A stretch of 24,645 nt of DNA from JBBKWJ01 sp037968895 (lineage in GTDB: Bacteria; Actinomycetota; Acidimicrobiia; Acidimicrobiales; SZUA-35): assembly GCA_037968895.1 (NCBI GenBank), contig JBBKWJ010000016.1, positions 1 through 24,645 on the forward strand, written 5' to 3'. Position numbers and translations under genes: made by a program. The number at the start of each line of letters is the position of its first letter. Positions within the stretch are counted from its first letter, which is position 1. Below the pieces are notes generated by a model, which did not search any database, was not told the DNA's origin, and saw nothing but the letters and a program-made list of their open reading frames with translations. Shown here one piece after another: positions 14,669-22,741 of this stretch.

Positions 14669-16210
14669 ATGAGTGAGTTGCTCGATACCTGGGGAATAAC
14701 CGTAATGGTGTTCCTGCCCCTAGTCGGGGCCCTAATCATGATGCTGGTCCCCGCGGCCGATGAGGAGATGCACAAAGTCATCGCCCTCGCCACCACGCTG
14801 GCTACCGGCGTGTGGGGAGCCATCATGTTGTGGCCATCCAACTTTGACTATGACAACACTGCGCAACTGCAGTTCGTCACAGACAAGCGTTGGATCGACA
14901 TCGTGAATGCCCGCTACACCGTCGGCATCGACGGCATATCGTTGCCGCTGATTGCGCTGACGCTCTTAGTGGTGCCTCTGGTCATCATCTACAGCTGGAA
15001 TCACATCCCGTCGCCGGGTAACGCCAAGGCGTTCCTCATGCTGACCCTGGTCCTCCACACCGGCATGCTCGGCAGCTTCGTGGCCCAAGACCTCGTCTTG
15101 TTCTTCGTCTTCTTCGAAGTCGTGCTTCTCCCGATGTACTTCATGATCGGTGTCTGGGGTGGCGAGCAGCGCATGTACGCCGCCATCAAGTTCTTCCTCT
15201 TCACTCTCTTTGGCTCAGCGCTCATGCTGGTCAGCTTCCTTGCGCTCTACTGGGCGACCGGTGCCGAGACCTTCAACATGGTCGGTCTGGCTGAGCGGGT
15301 CGATTCCGAGAACGTGAAGCTCGCCACGCAGGTCTGGATCTTCGGCGGCATGTTCTTGGGCTTCGGCATCAAGGTCCCGATGTTCCCGTTCCACACCTGG
15401 CTGCCTGATGCCCACACGCAGGCGCCAACTCAAGGCTCGGTCATTCTGGCCGCAGTCCTCTTGAAGCTTGGCACTTACGGCTTTGTTCGCATCGCTATTC
15501 CGATCCTTCCGAAGGCCGCGATCGAGTGGGCACCCGTCATCGGTGCACTCGCCGTGATCGGCATCATCTACGGAGCGCTTGGTTGCTTGGCCCAGACCGA
15601 CATGAAGCGCCTCATCGCCTTCTCGTCAGTAGCCCATATGGGTTATGTGATGCTCGGCATCGCCACCCTCACCACATTCGGCATTAACGCTGCCATCTTC
15701 GGCATGGTTGCTCACGGCTTGATTACCGGCATGTTGTTCTTCATCGCTGGTTCGATCAAGGAACGTTTCCACACCCTCGAGATCAAGCGACTCGGTGGTC
15801 TTATTCTCCAGATGCCAAAGATGGGCTGGATCCTCGGTTTCACCACAATGGCCTCACTCGGCCTGCCTGGTCTTGCTGGGTTCTGGGGCGAGTTCCCGGC
15901 AATCCTGGCGGCCTACCAACCAGCAGCCGGCCTTTCAACTGGCCTGTTCCGCTTCTACATGGTCGTCGCCGCAATCGGCACCGTGCTTGCTGCGGCCTAC
16001 CTGCTTTGGCTGCTCCAGCGCACCGCCTTCGGAACCCCGTCTGAAGAATTCGCCGACGACCCCGAGATCCACGACATGGTCATCACCGAGTGGATCGCCT
16101 GGGTCCCGATGTTGATCCTCATCGTGCTCTTCGGTTTCATGCCAGGACTCATCTTTGATGTCACTGATGGCGCCGTGCAGGCCGGACTCAGTGCGATTGG
16201 GGCCGGCTGA
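14669..16210 (+). CDS. nuoM: Complex I subunit M (antiporter-like)
   Basis: Central proton-pumping subunit, 513 residues, close to the family length. Key residues are Glu150 (FVFFEVVLLPMYFMIG, the equivalent of E. coli Glu144) and Lys235 (GFGIKVPMFPFHTWLPDAH, the equivalent of Lys234). KRLIAFSSVAHMGYV and the discontinuous-helix segment around TQAPTQGSVILAAVLLKLG are also present. About fourteen hydrophobic helices can be seen. The start ATG 14669 has GGAGG at 14653-14657, 11 nt upstream. The stop TGA shares its last base with the nuoN start. Confidence 0.96.
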   Translation: MSELLDTWGITVMVFLPLVGALIMMLVPAADEEMHKVIALATTLATGVWGAIMLWPSNFDYDNTAQLQFVTDKRWIDIVNARYTVGIDGISLPLIALTLLVVPLVIIYSWNHIPSPGNAKAFLMLTLVLHTGMLGSFVAQDLVLFFVFFEVVLLPMYFMIGVWGGEQRMYAAIKFFLFTLFGSALMLVSFLALYWATGAETFNMVGLAERVDSENVKLATQVWIFGGMFLGFGIKVPMFPFHTWLPDAHTQAPTQGSVILAAVLLKLGTYGFVRIAIPILPKAAIEWAPVIGALAVIGIIYGALGCLAQTDMKRLIAFSSVAHMGYVMLGIATLTTFGINAAIFGMVAHGLITGMLFFIAGSIKERFHTLEIKRLGGLILQMPKMGWILGFTTMASLGLPGLAGFWGEFPAILAAYQPAAGLSTGLFRFYMVVAAIGTVLAAAYLLWLLQRTAFGTPSEEFADDPEIHDMVITEWIAWVPMLILIVLFGFMPGLIFDVTDGAVQAGLSAIGAG

Positions 16211-17730
16211 TGAGTTTTCTGGCCACCATCGTCGCGCAACTCCCGCAAGCCGGGTTTGTTCGACCCCATATCGACTGGCATGCCGTCGCGCCAGAATTGG
16301 TGTTGGTGGCCACAGGCGCACTGGTCACTATTGTTGACCTGATTGGACTCGAGAGGGTTCGCCGTCTGATCCCGATTCTTACCGGGTTCAGCTTCTTGGC
16401 CGCACTCATTCCCGTGCTCACGCTCTGGAGCCAAAGCGACGATCTTCCTCGCTCGCTATGGGACGGGGCGTACGTCGTCGACCACTACTCACTGATCTTG
16501 AAGGGCATGTTCCTTCTCACTGGGTATGTGGTTGTGCTGCTCTCAACCAACTACATGGCCGAAGGCGACTACCACGACTCCGAGTTCTACCAGCTGATCT
16601 CGGCGTCCATCCTTGGCATGCTCGTGATGACCTCAGCCCGAGACCTGATCAGCATATTCGTCGCTCTCGAACTGCTTTCGATTCCTGCGTACCTCATGGC
16701 GGCGTGGCGCAAACGAGACAACGAGTCGAACGAGGCAGGCCTCAAGTATCTGTTGATGGGCGTCTTCGCCTCGGCGATCATGATGTACGGCTTCTCCTTG
16801 CTTTACGGCATGACTGGCACGACCAAGCTCATCGACATCGCGGCCGCTCTGCCAGACAACGGCTCAGGGCCACTGCTCACGATGGCGATCATCTTCAGCA
16901 TCATCGGCTTCGGCTTCAAGGTCTCTGCCGTCCCGTTCCACACCTGGGCTCCAGATACCTACGAAGGTGCTCCAACCCCGCTCACCGCATTCCTTGCGGT
17001 TGCATCGAAGGCCGCTGGCTTTGTCGCCTTGATGAACCTGATTCTCGTCGGGCTCGTCAACCAAGCCAACGTCATTGAGCCATTCATCTGGGTGCTCTCA
17101 GCAGCCACGATGACCGTCGGCAACCTCATCGCTCTGCGCCAGACCAACGTCGTCAGGATGCTGGCCTACTCTGGTATTGCCCAAGCGGGCTACATCATGG
17201 CTCCGCTCGCCGTCTACAGCCAGAATCCTGATCTGGCGATGCAGGCTGTCGTCAACTACCTGTTGATCTACGCCGCGATGAACCTCGGCGCCTTCGCCGT
17301 TGTGCTGGCCGCCGCTCGCAAAACCGGTTCGGGCGACATCACTAGCTTCGGTGGCTTGTTTGGATACGCCCCCGGGCTCACTCTTGCAATGACGGCGTTC
17401 GTCTTCTCGCTCGCTGGCATCCCGCCGGTCGGTGGCTGGTGGGCCAAGTTCCAGATCTTCGGTGTCCTCGCCGAAGGAACCACCTTCGCTGGTATCACGC
17501 TGGCGGTCATCCTGGCCGTCAACTCCGTGGTTGCGGCCTACTACTACCTGAATATCGCCAAGCAGATGTGGTTCATGCCATCACCTGACGGCGATACGTC
17601 ACCTATCGTGCTGCCGGCTCCACTTCAGGCCGCCATCGGCATCACGCTTGTGCTTACCCTGCTGCTCGGCACCATCGCCCTCGGGCCGCTGAGCGACATG
17701 GTCAAGGAAGCAACGCTGGCGTTGCCCTAA
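16210..17730 (+). CDS. nuoN: Complex I subunit N (antiporter-like)
   Basis: Proximal proton-pumping subunit, 506 residues. Channel residues are Glu154 (VALELLSIPAYLM) and Lys237 (GFGFKVSAVPFHTWAPD). The second-half segment VVRMLAYSGIAQAGYIMAPL is typical. The start ATG 16210 overlaps the nuoM stop (TGATG). It is the last structural complex I gene and is followed after 4 bp by the methyltransferase gene, with no terminator in between. Confidence 0.96.
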   Translation: MSFLATIVAQLPQAGFVRPHIDWHAVAPELVLVATGALVTIVDLIGLERVRRLIPILTGFSFLAALIPVLTLWSQSDDLPRSLWDGAYVVDHYSLILKGMFLLTGYVVVLLSTNYMAEGDYHDSEFYQLISASILGMLVMTSARDLISIFVALELLSIPAYLMAAWRKRDNESNEAGLKYLLMGVFASAIMMYGFSLLYGMTGTTKLIDIAAALPDNGSGPLLTMAIIFSIIGFGFKVSAVPFHTWAPDTYEGAPTPLTAFLAVASKAAGFVALMNLILVGLVNQANVIEPFIWVLSAATMTVGNLIALRQTNVVRMLAYSGIAQAGYIMAPLAVYSQNPDLAMQAVVNYLLIYAAMNLGAFAVVLAAARKTGSGDITSFGGLFGYAPGLTLAMTAFVFSLAGIPPVGGWWAKFQIFGVLAEGTTFAGITLAVILAVNSVVAAYYYLNIAKQMWFMPSPDGDTSPIVLPAPLQAAIGITLVLTLLLGTIALGPLSDMVKEATLALP

Positions 17731-17734
17731 TCCA

Positions 17735-18697
17735 ATGGAACGCTTCGACGAGTACGTCGAGCGCTGTTTGTACGACCCGACCGCCGGCTTCTACGCCAGC
17801 GGTCGTGGTGTTGCTGGGCGCCGTTCAGGTGATTTCATCACCAGCCCTGAGGTCGGCCCGCTCTTTGGTGCTGTGATTGCGAACGCACTCGACGCCTGGT
17901 GGGTCGAGCTTGGCCGGCCAAACCCGTACGTTGTTGTCGATGCGGGTGCCGGTCCCGGATCCCTGCTTCGAGCGATTACGCGAGCGGAGCCGAAGTGCCT
18001 CGACGCCCTCTCGACGGTTGAGGTCGACCCGTCGCTTGGCACCGAGCTCCCCATCGATCTGACAGGCGCCGTCGTGCTCGCCAACGAACTGCTCGACAAT
18101 CTGCCCTTTCGGGTCCTGGTTAAAGGCGACGAGTCGTGGTTTGAAGTATTCATCGATGGGGGCAGGGAAGTAACGCGGCCTGTGTCGACCAAGGACCTAC
18201 CTGACGTTCTTCCCGCCGATGTGGTTGCTGGCTCGAGGGCACCCGTGCTCGGCGCGGCAAACGATTACGTGACGACGCTCCTGGCTCGGGGCGCAGCCAG
18301 AGTGCTCGTGTTTGATTACGGCGCAATGACCACCAATGAACTGGTTGCACGCGGCGGATGGCTGCGAACCTACCGCGAGCACCAGCGTGGGAGCGACCCC
18401 CTCGTCGAGCCGGGTCAGTGGGATATCACGACCGATATTGCGGTTGACCAACTCCCAACGCCAGCCGAGAGCGGCACGCAGGCAGAGTTCCTCAAGCACT
18501 GGGGAATCGACCGCCTCGTGGCCGAGGGAGTCGCGTACTGGACTGCGAACGCAGCTGCACCGACTCTCCACGCAATGCTGATGCGGTCCCGAGTCGCAGA
18601 AGCCGAGGCACTGCTCCAGTCCGATGGACTGGGGGGCTGGCTTTGGCTGCTTTGGAAACAGGACGATTTCCGCCGCGAGCAGGGTGTAAGGCGCTAG
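17735..18697 (+). CDS. midA: SAM-dependent methyltransferase, MidA/NDUFAF7 family
   Basis: Class I methyltransferase of the family whose mitochondrial member NDUFAF7 (MidA) symmetrically dimethylates an arginine of the NuoD homologue NDUFS2 and is needed for complex I assembly. The 320-residue product has the family N-terminus CLYDPTAGFY (11-20), SGDFITSPEVGPLFG (31-45), the SAM loop VVDAGAGPGSLLR (67-79), NELLDNLPFRVL (117-128) and the late segment VFDYGAMT. It is the last gene of the nuo operon, 4 bp after nuoN, and has no clear Shine-Dalgarno, so translational coupling is likely. That it methylates NuoD Arg69 is inference from family and position. Confidence 0.9.
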   Translation: MERFDEYVERCLYDPTAGFYASGRGVAGRRSGDFITSPEVGPLFGAVIANALDAWWVELGRPNPYVVVDAGAGPGSLLRAITRAEPKCLDALSTVEVDPSLGTELPIDLTGAVVLANELLDNLPFRVLVKGDESWFEVFIDGGREVTRPVSTKDLPDVLPADVVAGSRAPVLGAANDYVTTLLARGAARVLVFDYGAMTTNELVARGGWLRTYREHQRGSDPLVEPGQWDITTDIAVDQLPTPAESGTQAEFLKHWGIDRLVAEGVAYWTANAAAPTLHAMLMRSRVAEAEALLQSDGLGGWLWLLWKQDDFRREQGVRR

Positions 18698-18700
18698 CTT
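18695..18700 (+). promoter_or_regulatory. Candidate -10 box (TAGCTT) for the TetR-type gene
   Basis: TAGCTT begins with the stop codon of the methyltransferase gene and ends 7 bp before ATG 18708. No Shine-Dalgarno is present, so a leaderless transcript is likely and the regulator can be expressed apart from the nuo operon. Confidence 0.5.
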
Positions 18701-18707
18701 CGGTGGC

Positions 18708-19331
18708 ATGTCAGTAGTGGGGCGGCCCGTGCTTAGCCGAGATGTGATCGCTCGTGTTGCGTTGCAGATCACCGAGAGCGATGGTCTCTCAACGCTGTCG
18801 ATGCGCAAGCTCGGGGCCGAACTTGGTGTTGAAGCGATGTCGCTTTACCACTACGTCGAAAACAAAAACGACCTGCTTCAAGCGATGACCGATCTGCTGT
18901 ATTCAGAGATCGAGCTACCTGAGCTCGCGACTAACACCGGTTGGGAAGAGGCTGTCCGAGGTGTGCTCCGCTCTTACCACAGCGTGCTCGTCAGTCATCC
19001 CGCAGCAGTCGAGCTGTTCTTGTCGCAGCCAAGAACCTCCCGAGGCGGCCTCCGCGTAATGACGTGGGTGTACGACCTTTTCACCCGCATTGGCGTATCT
19101 GGTGACGAAGCGGTCGACGCCCTTCACTTCGCTGTGTCATTCGTCTCCGGTCACGTGGCAACTGAGCACGAGGCGAACAACCCTGAAAAAGATGACGGAC
19201 TCGATTCCGTCAGCGGCCTCGAAATAGCAGCGTTCTACGAACAACTCACGACGGCCGAGCCAGCCCGCATGTTCGAGGCTGGCCTCGACATCCTTGTGCT
19301 AGGGCTTCGTTCTCGCTTTCAACTCCCCTAG
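18708..19331 (+). CDS. TetR-family transcriptional regulator with TetR-like C-terminal domain
   Basis: DNA-binding repressor of 207 residues. The N-terminal helix-turn-helix (about residues 10-56) has LSTLSMRKLGAELGVEAMSLYHYVENKNDLL, given here only as the motif at residues 27-57. The C-terminal ligand domain, with helices rich in His, Phe and acidic residues (VDALHFAVSFVSGHVATEHE), resembles the TetR_C group of TetR proper. Ligand and targets are unknown. It lies between the nuo operon and acs in the same direction. Regulation of either neighbour is possible but no operator repeat was found. Confidence 0.88.
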   Translation: MSVVGRPVLSRDVIARVALQITESDGLSTLSMRKLGAELGVEAMSLYHYVENKNDLLQAMTDLLYSEIELPELATNTGWEEAVRGVLRSYHSVLVSHPAAVELFLSQPRTSRGGLRVMTWVYDLFTRIGVSGDEAVDALHFAVSFVSGHVATEHEANNPEKDDGLDSVSGLEIAAFYEQLTTAEPARMFEAGLDILVLGLRSRFQLP

Positions 19332-19347
19332 GCGCTCCTTCGGCAAC

Positions 19348-19353
19348 TAGTGT
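19348..19353 (+). promoter_or_regulatory. Candidate -10 box (TAGTGT) for acs
   Basis: TAGTGT lies 30 bp before ATG 19384, leaving a leader of about 24 nt that holds the Shine-Dalgarno AAGGGG (19371-19376). This gene therefore looks like a normal leadered transcript, unlike several neighbours. Confidence 0.35.
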
Positions 19354-19383
19354 GGCCTGGATCAATCGACAAGGGGATCCAGG

Positions 19384-21339
19384 ATGTCTGATGCCACAAT
19401 TGGCGTGTTCGAATCGGAAGAACGAACCTTCCCGCCTTCCGCTGACTTCGCCGCTGCAGCACTAACCAATGATCGGTCGCTCTACGACGAAGCCGAAGCC
19501 GACTACGAAGCGTTTTGGGCTCGCCAAGCCCGCGAACTTGTCAGCTGGAGCAAAGACTTCGACACGACGCTCGAGTGGAACCTGCCAGACGCCAAATGGT
19601 TTGTCGGCGGCGAGCTAAACATCACATACAACTGTCTCGATCGCCATGTCGAGGCTGGCAACGGCGCCAAGGTCGCCTACCACTGGGAGGGCGAGCCGGG
19701 TGACAAGGTCACCATCACCTACGCCCAGTTGCTGACCGACGTGAAAAAGTTCGCCAACATCCTGCTCGGCTTCGGCATCGAGAAGGGCGATCGAGTTGCC
19801 ATTTACATGCCGATGATTCTCGAGCTGCCAATCGCCATGCTGGCCTGCGCTCGGATCGGAGCGGCCCACTCGGTTATCTTCGGCGGATTCTCCGCCGACG
19901 CCATCCTTGACCGGTGCGATGATGCCGAGGCGAAACTCATTGTCACAGCCGACGGCGGGTATCGACGTGGCGCCCCTTCCGCGTTGAAGCCGACGGTCGA
20001 TGATGCGCTCAACGCAGGCGCTCCCAGCGTGAAGAACGTCGTTGTCGTTAATCGCTGCAACCTCGAGCCTGCGATGGTCGAAGGGCGCGATCACTGGTGG
20101 CATGAGCTGATGGCAGATGCCTCCGACGACTGCCCGGCGGAGCCGATGGACTCCGAGCAGTTGCTCTACCTCCTCTACACGTCGGGCACCACGGCCAAGC
20201 CAAAGGGCATCATGCACACGACCGGCGGGTATCTCACCCAGGTTGCGTTCACCCACAAGTACGTCTTCGACATCAAACCTGAGACCGACATCTATTGGTG
20301 TGCCGCCGACATCGGCTGGGTTACGGGCCATAGCTACATCGTTTACGGGCCACTCGCCAACGGTGTCACCTCGGTGATGTATGAAGGAACCCCAGACACG
20401 CCTGACAAGGATCGACTTTGGGACATCGCCGAGCGCTATGGCGTTACCCAGCTCTACACCGCGCCGACCGCGATCCGGACGTTCATGAAGTGGGGCGACC
20501 AGGAGCCAGCAAAACACGATCTCTCGGCTCTGCGGGTTATGGGAACCGTGGGCGAGCCAATCAACCCCGAAGCCTGGATGTGGTATCACGAGCACATCGG
20601 CGGGTCGCAGACTCCGATTGTTGACACGTGGTGGCAAACCGAAACCGGCGGCCACATGATTTCGCCGCTTCCGGGAGTCACCGTCACGAAGCCAGGCTCA
20701 GCTTGCCAAGGGATTCCAGGAGTCTTCCCCATTGTGATAGACGACGAAGGAAAACCGGTTACCGAGGGTGGTGGCTATCTCGCCATTAGCCGACCGTGGC
20801 CGTCGATGCTGCGTGGCATCTGGGGTAATCCTGAGCGCTACAAGGAAACCTACTGGTCTCGTTTTGAGGGTATGTACTTCGCCGGTGACGGCGCCAAGAT
20901 CGACTCCGATGGATACCTCTGGCTTCTTGGTCGTGTCGACGACGTCATGAATGTTTCTGGCCACCGGATCTCGACAACCGAGGTTGAGTCGGCGCTTGTC
21001 GATCACCCAGCTGTTGCTGAGGCCGCGGTCGTCGGTGCGGCCGACGATCTCACCGGCCAAGCCATTATTGGCTACGTAATTCTGCGAGGCACATACGAGA
21101 CGTCGATCGAGCTCGGCAACGAGATCCGTGAACATGTCGGCGTAAAGCTGGGCAAGATAGCGCGGCCTAAGACCGTAGTGATCGTGCCCGACCTGCCGAA
21201 AACGCGATCGGGCAAGATCATGCGTCGTCTGCTTCGCGACGTGGCCGAAGGACGAGGACTAGGCGACACGACGACCCTGGCCGATCCCGATGTCGTGATG
21301 GAGATCCAATCGCGTGCTGCCGGTGGGGCCGAGGATTGA
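19384..21339 (+). CDS. acs: Acetyl-CoA synthetase
   Basis: Activates acetate to acetyl-CoA through acetyl-AMP, using ATP and CoA. The 651-residue product matches the family length. The N-terminal segment has YEAFWARQARELVSW, the ATP/AMP motif YTSGTTAKPKG is at residues 265-275, and later motifs include DTWWQTETGG, YFAGDGAKIDSDGYLWLLGRVDDVMNVSGHR (named by its ends only) and PKTRSGKIMRR. Lys611 in the last motif is the residue whose acetylation controls such enzymes in other bacteria. ATG 19384 has AAGGGG seven bases upstream. The stop TGA overlaps the TTG start of the next gene, so the two are probably co-translated. Confidence 0.96.
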   Translation: MSDATIGVFESEERTFPPSADFAAAALTNDRSLYDEAEADYEAFWARQARELVSWSKDFDTTLEWNLPDAKWFVGGELNITYNCLDRHVEAGNGAKVAYHWEGEPGDKVTITYAQLLTDVKKFANILLGFGIEKGDRVAIYMPMILELPIAMLACARIGAAHSVIFGGFSADAILDRCDDAEAKLIVTADGGYRRGAPSALKPTVDDALNAGAPSVKNVVVVNRCNLEPAMVEGRDHWWHELMADASDDCPAEPMDSEQLLYLLYTSGTTAKPKGIMHTTGGYLTQVAFTHKYVFDIKPETDIYWCAADIGWVTGHSYIVYGPLANGVTSVMYEGTPDTPDKDRLWDIAERYGVTQLYTAPTAIRTFMKWGDQEPAKHDLSALRVMGTVGEPINPEAWMWYHEHIGGSQTPIVDTWWQTETGGHMISPLPGVTVTKPGSACQGIPGVFPIVIDDEGKPVTEGGGYLAISRPWPSMLRGIWGNPERYKETYWSRFEGMYFAGDGAKIDSDGYLWLLGRVDDVMNVSGHRISTTEVESALVDHPAVAEAAVVGAADDLTGQAIIGYVILRGTYETSIELGNEIREHVGVKLGKIARPKTVVIVPDLPKTRSGKIMRRLLRDVAEGRGLGDTTTLADPDVVMEIQSRAAGGAED

Positions 21340-21833
21340 ACAGGGGCGATCGAGCATCGCCGAGCTGGTACACGAAGACCGAAGAGCTCACGCCAGGGCC
21401 AACCTGGTGTGTCGATATCGACGGTGTCCTTGCCGATGCCAGACACCGTCAGTATCTGATCGAGGGTCAATATCAAGACTGGGACCAGTTCTTCCAAGCA
21501 GCAGGAGGCGATGGGCTGCTTGAGCCCCAGAAGGTGCTGCTCGACGCCGTGTCATCTGACACCTTCATCGCTTTGGTGACAGCCCGGTCTGACTGGATCG
21601 CATCGCTCACCGTCAATTGGTTGATCGAACACGAGATCCGCTGGGATCTGCTCGTCATGCGCTCCACCTACGATTGGCGGCCATCGGCGGCGATGAAAAC
21701 AGAGGCAGTCGCCCAGCTCCGCAGCCGAGGGTTCGAACCAACTCTTGCCATCGACGACGATCGGCGAAACGTAGCTGCGTACGAGAAGCTCGAGATCCCA
21801 TGCCTCTACATCCATTCGGGGTATCACGAATAG
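21336..21833 (+). CDS. HAD-superfamily phosphatase, polynucleotide-kinase-3'-phosphatase-like
   Basis: A small 165-residue HAD-type hydrolase. Motif I is CVDIDGVLADARHRQ with Asp27 and Asp29, motif II is Thr82 in LVTARS, motif III is probably Lys121, and motif IV is the DDDR cluster at 140-143. The DxDGxLAD-x-RHR pattern and small size resemble the phosphatase domain of T4-type polynucleotide kinase and related 5'/3'-phosphatases, without a kinase domain. The start TTG 21336 overlaps the acs stop (TTGA), which suggests translational coupling. Substrate is unknown; a role with acetate metabolism is not evident from the fold. Confidence 0.72.
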   Translation: MNRGDRASPSWYTKTEELTPGPTWCVDIDGVLADARHRQYLIEGQYQDWDQFFQAAGGDGLLEPQKVLLDAVSSDTFIALVTARSDWIASLTVNWLIEHEIRWDLLVMRSTYDWRPSAAMKTEAVAQLRSRGFEPTLAIDDDRRNVAAYEKLEIPCLYIHSGYHE

Positions 21834-21867
21834 CTCAGACCGAATGTGGGAACGATTGGCCACCGGT

Positions 21868-21873
21868 TAGCGT
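21868..21873 (+). promoter_or_regulatory. Candidate -10 box (TAGCGT) for the M48 protease gene
   Basis: TAGCGT ends 10 bp before ATG 21884. A transcript from here would have at most a few leader bases. No Shine-Dalgarno is visible. Confidence 0.4.
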
Positions 21874-21883
21874 TGGGTTCACT

Positions 21884-22741
21884 ATGAAGAATGGGATGAA
21901 AACTGCAGTACTGCTTGCCGCCATGGGCGGTCTTTTTATGGTGGTCGGACAGGTTCTGTTTGGCGGCACCACTGGCCTCTCAATCGGCCTCGCCGTTGGT
22001 CTGATCGTCACCGGTTTCTCGTACTGGAAAAGCGACACGCTCGCGATTCGGTCGGCCCGAGCGGTTGAAGCTCCAGAGGCTCAACTGCCCGAGTACTACG
22101 CCATCATGCGAGAACTGACCCAGCTCGCCGATGTCCCGATGCCACGTCTCTATGTCTCGCCCGAGGCCCAGCCAAATGCTTTCGCAACGGGACGCAATCC
22201 ATCCCACGCGGCGGTGTGTGTCACCGAAGGACTGCTACGAACTTTGTCGTGGCAGGAGATCAGGGGCGTGCTGGCCCACGAACTGGCGCACGTGAAGAAC
22301 CGGGACATCCTGACTGGTTCGGTGGCTGCTGCCATAGCGATGGTCATCAGCTTCGCGGCTCGGATGGCCATGTGGTCATCGATGTTTGGTGGCAACCGCA
22401 ATCGCAATAGCAACCCGCTTGCGTCGATTGCCGTCGCCATTCTTGCGCCAATGGCCGCTGCGGTTATCCAATCTGCAATCAGTCGCAGCCGGGAGTTCGA
22501 GGCCGACCGCGCCGCGGCTCGGATGATCAGCGATGGCGAACCGCTCGCGAGCGCATTGGAGAAACTACACGGCTTCTCGCAACGAGTACCGTCTCACGTC
22601 GACCCAGTCCAAGCCAGCAACTACATCATCAACCCGTTGTTCGGTCGCAAGACTGGTTTCGCAAACCTCTTCACAACCCACCCTCCGGCGGAGGAGCGCA
22701 TCGCTCGTCTTCGCTCGCAGGAGTGGCGTGATCTGATCTAG
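21884..22741 (+). CDS. htpX: M48-family zinc metalloprotease, HtpX-like
   Basis: Membrane protease that degrades damaged membrane proteins in the family's known members. The 285 residues begin with two hydrophobic helices (about 7-24 and 27-46). The zinc site is HELAHVKNRD with His132, Glu133 and His136, and the third ligand is probably Glu204 in SREFEADRAA. Two more hydrophobic segments lie at about 143-160 and 172-195. The C-terminal THPPAEERIARL motif is typical of HtpX. ATG 21884 is chosen because it starts the first helix and has a -10 box 10 bp upstream; the frame is open further upstream inside the HAD gene. Its stop overlaps that of yajQ in CTAG. Confidence 0.92.
   Translation: MKNGMKTAVLLAAMGGLFMVVGQVLFGGTTGLSIGLAVGLIVTGFSYWKSDTLAIRSARAVEAPEAQLPEYYAIMRELTQLADVPMPRLYVSPEAQPNAFATGRNPSHAAVCVTEGLLRTLSWQEIRGVLAHELAHVKNRDILTGSVAAAIAMVISFAARMAMWSSMFGGNRNRNSNPLASIAVAILAPMAAAVIQSAISRSREFEADRAAARMISDGEPLASALEKLHGFSQRVPSHVDPVQASNYIINPLFGRKTGFANLFTTHPPAEERIARLRSQEWRDLI

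Noticed and set aside
14659..14676. 5-codon ORF just before nuoM, next to GGAGG
   Set aside because: GGAGG is only one base from its ATG, too close to serve it, and it fits nuoM at 14669 better; chance reading frame.
19615..20655. 346-codon open frame on the minus strand within acs
   Set aside because: It lies wholly inside the acs coding region and has no recognisable motif.
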